NCBI GenBank assembly: GCA_046074645.1
Contig: JBJTOP010000390.1
Coordinates: 1-5,071 of the forward strand
Reading direction: 5' to 3'
Origin: SXXK01 sp046074645
Lineage (GTDB): Bacteria; Planctomycetota; Planctomycetia; Planctomycetales; Planctomycetaceae
Length of the DNA: 5,071 bases
The first letter of the stretch is position 1; the number at the start of each line of letters is the position of its first letter. Below the pieces are notes generated by a model. That model did not search any database, was not told the DNA's origin, and saw only the letters and a program-made list of their open reading frames with translations. A program made the translations under genes and the position numbers. Below, piece after piece: positions 1 through 5,071 of the stretch.

Positions 1-1
1 C

Positions 2-697
2 GTCGCCACTCCCAATGACTTTGGCATTTCCGGCGAACGACCCACACACCCCGAACTCCTCGAATGGCTCGCACAGGAACTCATTCGCAACAATTACAGC
101 CTCAAATCCATGCACCGCCTGATACTCAACAGCAGCACATGGATGCAGTCGGGGCAGTTCGATGAAGCCCGCGCAGCCATTGACCGTGATAACCTGCTTC
201 ACTGGCGTCGAGCCCCACAACGACTCGAAGCAGAAGTCATCCGAGATTCCCTCCTTTCTGTCTCCGGTCTGCTCGATCCAACCCCCTTTGGCCCCGGCAC
301 GCTCGACCAGAATATGACGCGCCGCAGCATCTATTTCTTCATCAAACGCAGCCAGCTGATTCCTGTCATGATGCTCTTCGACTGGCCGGAACACCTCGTC
401 AGCATCGGCCAGCGCCCCGTGACCACCATCGCACCTCAGGCCCTGATGTTCATGAACAGTCCGCAGGGGCGACGCTACGCCGGTGCCTTCGCTGACAGGC
501 TGGGGCAGGGCACCCCCGCGGAAATCGCCGACAACGCCTGGCTGCTCGCCTTTGGACGCCAACCCAGCACCGCAGAACGCGAAGCTGCCATCCGGTTTCT
601 CGCAGGCCCAAATCCCACCAATCCACCAACGCGCGATTCGATCGTCAACTTCTGCCAGACTCTTTGCAGCATGAACGAATTCGTCTACGTGGATTGA
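2..697 (+). CDS. PSD1/DUF1553 domain protein, C-terminal part (5' end outside window)
   Basis: The frame is open from the left edge and ends at TGA 695-697, giving 231 residues of a longer protein. The part seen matches the C-terminal DUF1553 (PSD1) block. Numbering from the first full codon, it has TPNDFG followed by GERPTHPELLEWLA (about residues 3-24), the K-x-MHRLI...S-TW segment (35-47), WRRAPQRLEAEVIRD (68-82), a TRRSIYFFIKRS...FDWPE segment (106-130), APQALMFMNSPQGR (144-157), AWLLAFGRQPS (179-189) and the ending NEFVYVD. In this family the missing N-terminus usually carries an export signal, often a cytochrome-c-like PSCyt1 domain, and DUF1549; none of that can be checked here. Such proteins are numerous in Planctomycetes and Verrucomicrobia and their biochemical role is unknown. 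A DUF1501 gene commonly follows, but here the next gene is convergent and unrelated. Family assignment is secure; function is not. Confidence 0.93.
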   Translation, partial: VATPNDFGISGERPTHPELLEWLAQELIRNNYSLKSMHRLILNSSTWMQSGQFDEARAAIDRDNLLHWRRAPQRLEAEVIRDSLLSVSGLLDPTPFGPGTLDQNMTRRSIYFFIKRSQLIPVMMLFDWPEHLVSIGQRPVTTIAPQALMFMNSPQGRRYAGAFADRLGQGTPAEIADNAWLLAFGRQPSTAEREAAIRFLAGPNPTNPPTRDSIVNFCQTLCSMNEFVYVD

Positions 698-919
698 AAG
701 ACCCTGGCCTCTTCCACTCACAGACTGTCGCCCGGGTGACATTGGCCTTCTCTCAATCACCGCGAAAACAGCGGGCAACGCGTGCAGTGGATGTCAATCC
801 CCCGGTAACAGTACAGAACCGTGCGGCCAGTGCCGCCGCAGGAGTTCACCGGAATCGTACCGGCCGATCGACAGCGACCGCACGCCCATCCGCAACACAA
901 GAATGCCAATGGATTTGAA
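698..919. other. Intergenic gap between convergent genes
   Basis: These 222 bp separate the stops of two converging genes. No rho-independent terminator with a T-run is visible on either strand. Structures seen are a near-palindrome at 727-740 (GTCGCCCGGGTGAC, one G-T wobble), a short CCGC/GCGG stem at 760-774 and the GC-rich hairpin at 822-840. On the minus strand a 50-codon frame (909-757, TTG start, TGA stop) is unusually cysteine-rich, with C-G-R-C, C-G-G-T-G and C-T-R-C clusters. It lacks an ATG and a Shine-Dalgarno, so I do not call it a gene, but list it as a finding. Confidence 0.6.
822..840 (-). terminator. GC-rich hairpin, weak terminator candidate for the dipeptidase gene
   Basis: TGCGGC (822-827) pairs with GCCGCA (835-840), a 6-bp stem with a 7-nt loop. 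An alternative register pairs GCGGC at 823-827 with GCCGC at 832-836 around a 4-nt loop. It lies about 80 bp past the stop of the minus-strand gene and inside the convergent gap. No T-rich tract follows on either strand, so it is not a classical intrinsic terminator and could be a chance GC-rich fold. Confidence 0.2.
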
Positions 920-1768
920 CTACCGCCCGGCAGCTGCTCGCATCACCGCAGCCTCCAGTTCCCGCTGAATCTCGTACACCGGTCGCAGTGGCTGATCACT
1001 CTGCTCAACCGCTCGCACCTCGTTCCGCTCGGCATCCCAGTGCACCGGGCCGTATTTGGCTTCGCCCGGAGTTCCCGTGAGTATATGCCACAGAGCATCG
1101 CCCTTGTTGTAGTGCCAGAATTCCTGAGGGAAGTGCATGAACCCGTGCTCCTCCAGAATCTCCGTGATCGCAAGGCGATTCGCCAGAAACTCCGGCTCCA
1201 CAAACGGTGATCGCATCGGCGTGCGTTCGCTCATCTCCAGATACGGATTTCCGCGCCAGACTTCCGCTCCGTCAGTCGTGCGAAAGACGGATATGTCAAT
1301 CGCTGATGCTGACATGTGAGTGCCCACTTTGGGAACGATGGCCACCAGCACTGAACAGCGGCGAAAGAGCATTTCAGGATCCGGCATTTGGCCACCGGTT
1401 TCCCAAAGGCATTTTCGCAGGATCGCATCGAAAATTTCGGGGCGACTTCCGAGAGTCTTTTGCATCGAAAGTGTGCGGTAGCAGTCCTCAATCTTCAGTA
1501 TCCAGCCACGCCGACTCACCGCTCTGGCGATCTGCAGAACGTCCTTAGCCAAACCGGCGCGAATCCAGTGAATCCGCTGCAGACCAGGGCCAATCGGAGT
1601 GTCACTGAAGATCAGCGGCACGCCTTCCCGAGCCGCCAGCGCGGGAAGATTCTCTAATGGCTCGCCACATTCCCGTACCGGCCACGCTGCAATCTGCTGC
1701 ACAAGGTCATAGCCCAGCTCCAACTGTTCGCGCCAGTATTCACGTCGATCGGAGTCATCTGCTGTCAT
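920..1768 (-). CDS. VanX-like D-alanyl-D-alanine dipeptidase (peptidase M15D family)
   Basis: 282 residues from ATG 1768-1766 to TAG 922-920. VanX-type enzymes are zinc peptidases that cleave D-Ala-D-Ala and related dipeptides, removing a cell-wall precursor or recovering D-Ala. All expected active-site residues can be placed: the transition-state arginine in DCYRT (R98), zinc ligands H151 and D158 in GTHMSASAID, and E216 (catalytic base) with zinc ligand H219 in QEFWHY. Two non-ligand positions of the usual SxHxxGxAxD motif differ: Gly replaces the Ser before His, and Ala154 replaces Gly. No signal peptide or membrane segment is visible, so the protein is probably cytoplasmic. It is longer than VanX (about 200 residues), with an N-terminal extension of about 60 residues and a charged helical tail. 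The frame is open for 36 more codons upstream, but a strong Shine-Dalgarno supports this start. No vanH, vanA or vanRS homologue is nearby, so glycopeptide resistance is not implied. Family is confident; exact substrate is inferred. Confidence 0.85.
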   Translation of the reverse strand: MTADDSDRREYWREQLELGYDLVQQIAAWPVRECGEPLENLPALAAREGVPLIFSDTPIGPGLQRIHWIRAGLAKDVLQIARAVSRRGWILKIEDCYRTLSMQKTLGSRPEIFDAILRKCLWETGGQMPDPEMLFRRCSVLVAIVPKVGTHMSASAIDISVFRTTDGAEVWRGNPYLEMSERTPMRSPFVEPEFLANRLAITEILEEHGFMHFPQEFWHYNKGDALWHILTGTPGEAKYGPVHWDAERNEVRAVEQSDQPLRPVYEIQRELEAAVMRAAAGR

Positions 1769-1775
1769 CGAATAG

Positions 1776-1782
1776 CTCCTCT
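1776..1782 (-). promoter_or_regulatory. Ribosome binding site of the VanX-like gene
   Basis: Read on the minus strand this is AGAGGAG, ending 7 nt before ATG 1768-1766. It decides the start. An in-frame ATG nine codons upstream (1795-1793) and another at 1876-1874 lie before it and would place this strong site inside the coding region. The translated extension (rich in Cys, Trp, Arg and Ser) also looks non-coding. Confidence 0.8.
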
Positions 1783-1878
1783 GTGATTCCACCATCTGCG
1801 GCCAGCATATCGCGCGGGAACGACAAGGAAAACTCAGCCACAGGGCGGCCGTGCACTGGTCCTGGCTTTCTCTCAACC

Positions 1879-1980
1879 GCAGTCACTTTCGCCGTCGGGG
1901 GCTGCGATAGCCGTCTTTCGCTCCGAGGAAGAACGGCATAGGAAGTCCGTTCGCAGAGCGACAGGCGACAAAGTGACTGC
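1879..1980. repeat. ~100-bp segment bounded by 11-bp inverted repeats
   Basis: GCAGTCACTTT at 1879-1889 is the exact reverse complement of AAAGTGACTGC at 1970-1980. Pairing continues imperfectly inward (CGCC against GGCGAC) and outward (TCAACC against the complement of CATTTGA), giving arms of about 20-25 nt around roughly 80 nt. The interior contains the motif at 1905-1925 that reappears at 4711-4731. It could be a small non-autonomous repeat, a transcribed stem-loop or a dispersed intergenic repeat. No clear target-site duplication was seen. Confidence 0.5.
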
Positions 1981-2070
1981 CATTTGACTCACGCCTGCGG
2001 AACAGCATGAGGAGCAATCCCATGGCTTCTGCCAGCACAGCGGTGCGATCGGATGAAAGTCTGCGTGTTC

Positions 2071-4332
2071 CTAAACCTTTACCGACTCCGCCGGTAACTC
2101 TTCGATCAGCTCTGAGTTCCGTTTGCTGCGACCGCTGGACTCGGCCAGCTGCCTTGCAGCAGCAATGCTTGTATCCAGTACCAAGCGCAGTTCCACCATC
2201 CACACACCCGATTCCGGCATCACGAATTCCCAGTGGGGTACCACGCAGACGCTTTGATGTACGGATTCAAATCCCTCCTCCGACTGACTGATGGTTTCAA
2301 TTGGGAATGCCCAGATGCCGCCCCGGTGAGTCGATTCGAGGCTGGCGTCAATGCCCAGCCACTCATCCACCAGACTCAGGCGGTCGCTTTCGCGGAGATC
2401 GAGCGGAGTGTCGAGTGTTCCGAGGCGAGTGCCATTATGGTCGTAAAAGTAGCGATCATCGAGTCCACCAGGCATAGCGGCGAAATTCAGTTCGATCCCC
2501 AGATGCAGGGGAAGCTGTGAAGGAAATCCGGAGACCTGGTACTGAATAAGGATTTCGTTGGGCCGATCAGAGGACAGCATGACCAGCTTGCGAATTGTGC
2601 CGGTCAGATCGCCGACTTTCCCGGTTCGCGTCAGATCGACAGCAATCCGCTTTTCACCGCGTCGCAGACTTGCCTGGTAATCGCCCGTTGCAAAATCTCC
2701 AATCACGCCACGGCCCTGTCGGAACTCATTGAATGAGAGCCGAGGTTGCAGAAAAAGATCCACGAGGCTCTTGCGTGGCCATTCGTCGTACTGAATCTTC
2801 AAATGCAGATCGGGCTGACGAAAGCGAATGTCTTTCGAAATAGATGCGAGGTCAGCGCTGTTCGTACTGCTGCGGCTGGCGGCATGATCGAGGATTCGCT
2901 GGTGGTAGGGTTCCGGGCGACGATTCAGAGTGGCCAGCAGATTCACGGCATTCGTGCGAACATCCAGTTCGTAAATATGGCCACCACAGGCCGGAGCAAA
3001 TGCGGCAGAGAGTCGGTGATTACAGATCCGCACTTCATTGCGGCCGTCCAGATTCGCATCCGCCACTTCCGCACCGATCCACGGGCCGTTCCCCCGAACG
3101 ATTTCATTGAGCAGATTCTCGGCACGAATCAGCTCGGCGTAGACGGCGTTGCGCAGATGAGGCAGATAGAGTCCACCAAAGGCGCCGTGCCAGTACGAGC
3201 AGTTGCACTGGCTGCGGTACAGGTGTGTGCGGGCACGATCCAGTAACTCCGGAGCATTCGAGGTCTCTGACCACGTTGCAGCCGCTGCACCAACCGTAGC
3301 TGACATCGCCGCCAGTCGATTACTGATCCCAATCATCCGCGCATACATTTCGTGGCTTTCCGAATAACGAGTCCGGAAATTGCGCCAGAATCCACCGCGG
3401 GTGTAGCGGATAAGCTTCTGCCAGTCGGGATCCTCAGGATGCATTCGGCCCAGTGCCACGAATTCGCGCTGCGATTCCGGTGGCAGCACCCACTCCGTCA
3501 TCTCTCGATAACTGGCGTCCGGCAGATAACAGCGACCCACCGGCGATAGTTCACGCAGGACCTGCGCGGGAGTGCAGAGCTGGATCCACGACTGGTTGTC
3601 GCGGAGCAATTCGAGGAAGTCGCGGAGCCAGCGATCCGCGTACACATGCTTTGCCGTCTCCGGCCACGAACCAAACTTCTCCCCGTCGTCACCAAAGACC
3701 AGCACAGGATTCTCATGAGCTGCCGCGGTCTCGCGAAGATACTCAATCACTTCATCAGGTTTTGAAAACGGAATGAGGTACCGCAGCCGCTCGCTGTCGG
3801 GAAACACGGACAAAACGCGCCCCTCGTCCTCGGTTACGTAATACCCAAACAGATCCTTCTGCGGAATTCCTGCACAGCGGAAGTGATAGTCGTCGATGAT
3901 CGTGTACTGCATCCCCGCTGCCGCGATGTCGCCGGCAAATGTCTGCTCCCACACTCGCTCAGGAAGCCACATCCCGCAGATCTCAACACCAAACAGTTGC
4001 CGCAGATGCTCTGCGTATCCCCGAATCTGGCCAATCCGATCGCGCCTTGGGATGTTCGCCAGAATCGGCTCGTACCAGGCCCCGCCGATCACTTCCATTC
4101 GACCAGCCCGCGCCAAATCTCGCAGCCGCGAGATATACTCCGGGCGATGTCGCTCCAGCCACTCGAGGAGACTTCCGGACGTGTGCAGCGCAAACGGAAT
4201 GTCGGGGAAATCTTCAAGGACATTCAGAAATGGCTCGTAAGCGTCTCGGTAGGCCTGCGCAAAGACGCCGTCGAAGTTGCCGATGGGCTGGTGGTTGTGA
4301 AAGCTGAGCACCAGCCGAACTTTTCCGGTCAT
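2071..4332 (-). CDS. GH57 alpha-amylase / 4-alpha-glucanotransferase
   Basis: 753 residues from ATG 4332-4330 to TAG 2073-2071. The closest described type is the Thermococcus litoralis 4-alpha-glucanotransferase (EC 2.4.1.25), which cleaves alpha-1,4-glucans and transfers the released segment, acting in glycogen/maltodextrin metabolism. All five GH57 conserved regions are visible: HNHQP (12-16), GGAWYEP (83-89), WLPERVW (122-128) with nucleophile E125, VFGDDGEKFG (212-221) with acid/base most likely D216, and YWHGAFGGLYLPHLR (380-394). The catalytic barrel (about 5-290) is followed by a helical DUF1925-type domain (about 300-390) and a beta-rich DUF1926-type domain (about 410-720). A charged tail of about 30 residues makes it somewhat longer than the archaeal enzyme (659). 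No signal peptide is seen, so cytoplasmic action is expected. A weak GGAG lies 9 nt before the start. No glycogen genes are adjacent. Family is very secure; amylase versus transferase activity cannot be settled from sequence. Confidence 0.95.
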   Translation of the reverse strand: MTGKVRLVLSFHNHQPIGNFDGVFAQAYRDAYEPFLNVLEDFPDIPFALHTSGSLLEWLERHRPEYISRLRDLARAGRMEVIGGAWYEPILANIPRRDRIGQIRGYAEHLRQLFGVEICGMWLPERVWEQTFAGDIAAAGMQYTIIDDYHFRCAGIPQKDLFGYYVTEDEGRVLSVFPDSERLRYLIPFSKPDEVIEYLRETAAAHENPVLVFGDDGEKFGSWPETAKHVYADRWLRDFLELLRDNQSWIQLCTPAQVLRELSPVGRCYLPDASYREMTEWVLPPESQREFVALGRMHPEDPDWQKLIRYTRGGFWRNFRTRYSESHEMYARMIGISNRLAAMSATVGAAAATWSETSNAPELLDRARTHLYRSQCNCSYWHGAFGGLYLPHLRNAVYAELIRAENLLNEIVRGNGPWIGAEVADANLDGRNEVRICNHRLSAAFAPACGGHIYELDVRTNAVNLLATLNRRPEPYHQRILDHAASRSSTNSADLASISKDIRFRQPDLHLKIQYDEWPRKSLVDLFLQPRLSFNEFRQGRGVIGDFATGDYQASLRRGEKRIAVDLTRTGKVGDLTGTIRKLVMLSSDRPNEILIQYQVSGFPSQLPLHLGIELNFAAMPGGLDDRYFYDHNGTRLGTLDTPLDLRESDRLSLVDEWLGIDASLESTHRGGIWAFPIETISQSEEGFESVHQSVCVVPHWEFVMPESGVWMVELRLVLDTSIAAARQLAESSGRSKRNSELIEELPAESVKV

Positions 4333-4551
4333 TTTCCGACACTCCGGTTACAGGTCACCCGAATACCCGAACTCCAGTCCGGCTGATCCGTTTGTACCCG
4401 GTGCGAACAATAACGATGTTCCGTGAAAAAATGCCAGATCTCCGACACTTCCCGGACAATTTCCACCCGACACCGACAGCACAAAATCGTAGAAATCTCC
4501 GCAAAATACCCATCTATCCTATCCGCGTCGTCATTCACTCAACAAGCACCT
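4333..4551 (-). other. Upstream (leader/promoter) region of the GH57 gene
   Basis: This gene-free stretch is less GC-rich than its surroundings. A possible promoter on the minus strand is TTGTTG (4545-4540) and TAGGAT (4521-4516) with an 18-nt spacer. It matches only part of the consensus and would give a leader of about 175 nt. The short sequence GTGTCGGA occurs twice on the minus strand, once just before the GH57 ATG and once about 100 bp upstream. A 69-codon GTG frame (4538-4329) crosses the region and overlaps the GH57 start by ATGA; its translation looks non-coding. I saw no recognisable riboswitch or operator. Confidence 0.35.
4342..4345 (-). promoter_or_regulatory. Ribosome binding site of the GH57 gene
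   Basis: Minus-strand GGAG, 9 nt upstream of ATG 4332-4330. The site is modest, but the protein starts only a few residues before the conserved first strand and HNHQP motif, as in GH57 relatives, so the start is well placed even without it. Confidence 0.5.
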
Positions 4552-4569
4552 CAGCCGCCATGGCGGCTG
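4552..4569. repeat. Perfect 18-bp palindrome
   Basis: CAGCCGCCATGGCGGCTG equals its own reverse complement, centred between 4560 and 4561. A related but imperfect sequence, CAGCCGCATGGCGGCAG, lies at 5004-5020 near the far end of the repeat island. It may mark the end of a repeat unit or be a protein-binding or fold-back site; its role is unknown. Confidence 0.7.
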
Positions 4570-4615
4570 CTCACTGGTATTGGCTTTCCACCGCGCAGTA
4601 CGCCGGCAGGGCGAA

Positions 4616-4698
4616 GCCCAATGGCGTTGAAGTTCTCTGGAATCCTGTGAACAGACAGGTGAAGCCCGCGGGAGGGCGAGGCTGGGATGACGAAACGG
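4616..4698 (+). repeat. Intergenic repeat unit, copy A
   Basis: This unit is the inverted partner of copy B at 4826-4907. The two share an identical 30-nt block (4669-4698 here) and an identical 21-nt block (4631-4651 here). GGCGTTG and GTGAAG also match in the same order, with short differing stretches between. Only one 1-nt gap is needed to align the whole unit. It is read on the plus strand. Confidence 0.85.
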
Positions 4699-4710
4699 CG
4701 CGAACTCTGC

Positions 4711-4740
4711 ACATAGTCGCGTTTCGCTCCGTCGAAACGG
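4711..4740. repeat. Hairpin and short motif shared with the 1879-1980 segment
   Basis: CGTTTCG (4720-4726) and CGAAACG (4733-4739) form a perfect 7-bp stem with a 6-nt loop. Read on the minus strand, 4731-4711 begins CGGAGCGAAA and matches 1925-1905 at 16 of 21 positions, including ten in a row. The same CGTTTCG word recurs at the inner ends of copies A and B. No T-run follows, so a terminator is unlikely. Confidence 0.5.
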
Positions 4741-4825
4741 ACACCCAGCTTTTTCACTGCTGAAAACCTCAAACCACGACCTTTCCTCGCTCAAGCCAAA
4801 AACACCCTGAACTCCCGTCTTAACA

Positions 4826-4907
4826 CCGTTTCGTCATCCCAGCCTCGCCCTCCCGGGTCTTCACTCGTCCTTTCACAGGATTCCAGAGAACTCCAACGCC
4901 TGCGGGC
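4826..4907 (-). repeat. Intergenic repeat unit, copy B (inverted)
   Basis: This is the reverse-complement partner of copy A. The identical 30-nt block is at 4826-4855 and the 21-nt block at 4872-4892. The two copies point toward each other across a 127-bp spacer, so a transcript could fold into a stem of about 80 bp. On the outer side copy B may continue toward 5020, where a sequence related to the palindrome beside copy A appears. Copy A may therefore be a shortened version of a longer unit. Confidence 0.85.
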
Positions 4908-5071
4908 AAAAGGCCCTGCAAACGCCCCGACAACGCCCTCGACAGCGCGCGCACCTTCGGTGCGAAACATAGCCGGGGGCTCCCGCCCAACCGCTCGCAA
5001 TGTCAGCCGCATGGCGGCAGCCTGCGGGCAAATGGCAAATGGCCTGGACTTTCCGGCAAGAGTGCACGCGG

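Larger units (their letters stand above)
1769..2070. other. Spacer between the two minus-strand genes
   Basis: These 302 bp separate the glucanotransferase stop (2071) from the dipeptidase start (1768). The spacer holds the dipeptidase ribosome site and the inverted-repeat segment at 1879-1980. A minus-strand frame (2203-1883) runs from within the end of the glucanotransferase gene through this area, but it is Arg-, Cys- and Ser-rich and resembles no family I know. No T-run terminator follows the glucanotransferase gene, and I could not pick a convincing -35/-10 pair for the dipeptidase gene. Confidence 0.6.
4552..5071. other. Gene-free repeat island
   Basis: No frame in these 520 bp looks like a real protein; the small frames are Arg-, Cys- and Ser-rich and differ only by repeat content. 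The stretch contains the 18-bp palindrome, two inverted copies of an ~83-bp unit, a 7-bp hairpin at 4720-4739 and a CGCACC/GGTGCG hairpin with a 3-nt loop at 4950-4964. GCCTGCGGGCAAA also occurs twice as a direct repeat (4898-4910 and 5020-5032). The content resembles dispersed intergenic repeats that I recall from planctomycete genomes; that memory is not verified here. The island continues to the right edge and may extend beyond it. Confidence 0.6.

Noticed and set aside
821..1548. Plus-strand frames of 129, 60 and 113 codons over the dipeptidase gene
   Set aside because: They are shadows of the minus-strand VanX-like gene, which has intact zinc and catalytic residues and a strong Shine-Dalgarno.
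920..1768. Vancomycin-resistance locus
   Set aside because: Only a VanX-like gene is present; no vanH/vanA ligase or vanRS regulators are in the window, and housekeeping VanX homologues are common.
1769..1876. Longer start of the VanX-like protein (36 extra residues)
   Set aside because: The extension precedes a strong AGAGGAG site placed 7 nt before the internal ATG, and its residue composition looks non-coding; it is not a convincing signal peptide.
1883..2203. 106-codon minus-strand frame in the spacer
   Set aside because: It overlaps the end of the GH57 gene in another frame, runs through the inverted-repeat segment and has a Cys/Arg/Ser-rich composition typical of translated non-coding DNA.
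2746..3246. 166-codon plus-strand frame
   Set aside because: It is antisense to the GH57 gene, whose conserved motifs fix the true frame; the antisense translation matches no family I recognise.
3883..4386. 167-codon plus-strand frame crossing the GH57 start
   Set aside because: It is mostly antisense to the catalytic domain of the GH57 gene, with no family features and no clear ribosome site.
4720..4739. Intrinsic terminator
   Set aside because: The stem is perfect but not followed by a T-run on either strand, and no gene ends next to it.
4531..4794. 87- and 73-codon minus-strand frames
   Set aside because: They run through repeat copy A and the hairpin; similarity to database hypotheticals would be expected from the repeat rather than from a gene.
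4616..4907. Insertion sequence ends
   Set aside because: The inverted copies enclose only 127 bp with no transposase fragment, and the similarity is in conserved blocks rather than at simple terminal repeats, so an IS is not supported.
4791..5067. 73- and 64-codon minus-strand frames
   Set aside because: They are translations of repeat copy B, with Arg/Cys-rich composition and no domain.
4552..5071. CRISPR array
   Set aside because: There are only two copies, in opposite orientation, with no regular spacing and no cas gene in the window.

Overview
The window looks like planctomycete chromosome (or a close PVC relative). The strongest sign is the C-terminal part of a PSD1/DUF1553 protein at the left edge, a family greatly expanded in Planctomycetes. 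Loose gene packing and moderately high GC agree with this, as do intergenic stretches that resemble dispersed repeats I recall from planctomycete genomes. The lineage is an inference; no rRNA or other marker is present.

Layout. Positions 2-697 (+) hold the end of the DUF1553 gene. A 222-bp gap follows, into which two genes converge. On the minus strand, 1768-920 encodes a VanX-like M15 zinc dipeptidase with a clear Shine-Dalgarno that sets its start. A 302-bp spacer (1769-2070) contains a roughly 100-bp segment bounded by an 11-bp inverted repeat. Upstream of it, also on the minus strand, 4332-2071 encodes a complete 753-residue GH57 amylase/4-alpha-glucanotransferase with both catalytic residues in place. 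From 4333 to the right edge I find no convincing gene. 4333-4551 is the upstream region of the GH57 gene, and 4552-5071 is a repeat island with two inverted copies of an ~83-bp unit, a perfect 18-bp palindrome and several small hairpins.

How the genes relate. The glucanotransferase should act on alpha-1,4-glucans (glycogen or maltodextrins), the dipeptidase-like protein on D-Ala-D-Ala or a related small peptide, and the DUF1553 protein is of unknown function. The two minus-strand genes could be co-transcribed, but a 302-bp gap containing a repeat-like element makes independent expression at least as likely. I see no shared pathway.

Novelty. I found no evidence of a new multi-gene system, defence island, CRISPR array or complete mobile element. 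The most rewarding items for a second look are the inverted repeat pair at 4616-4907, the inverted-repeat segment at 1879-1980 that shares a short motif with it, the Cys-rich unannotated frame at 757-909, and the altered zinc-motif residues of the VanX-like protein.
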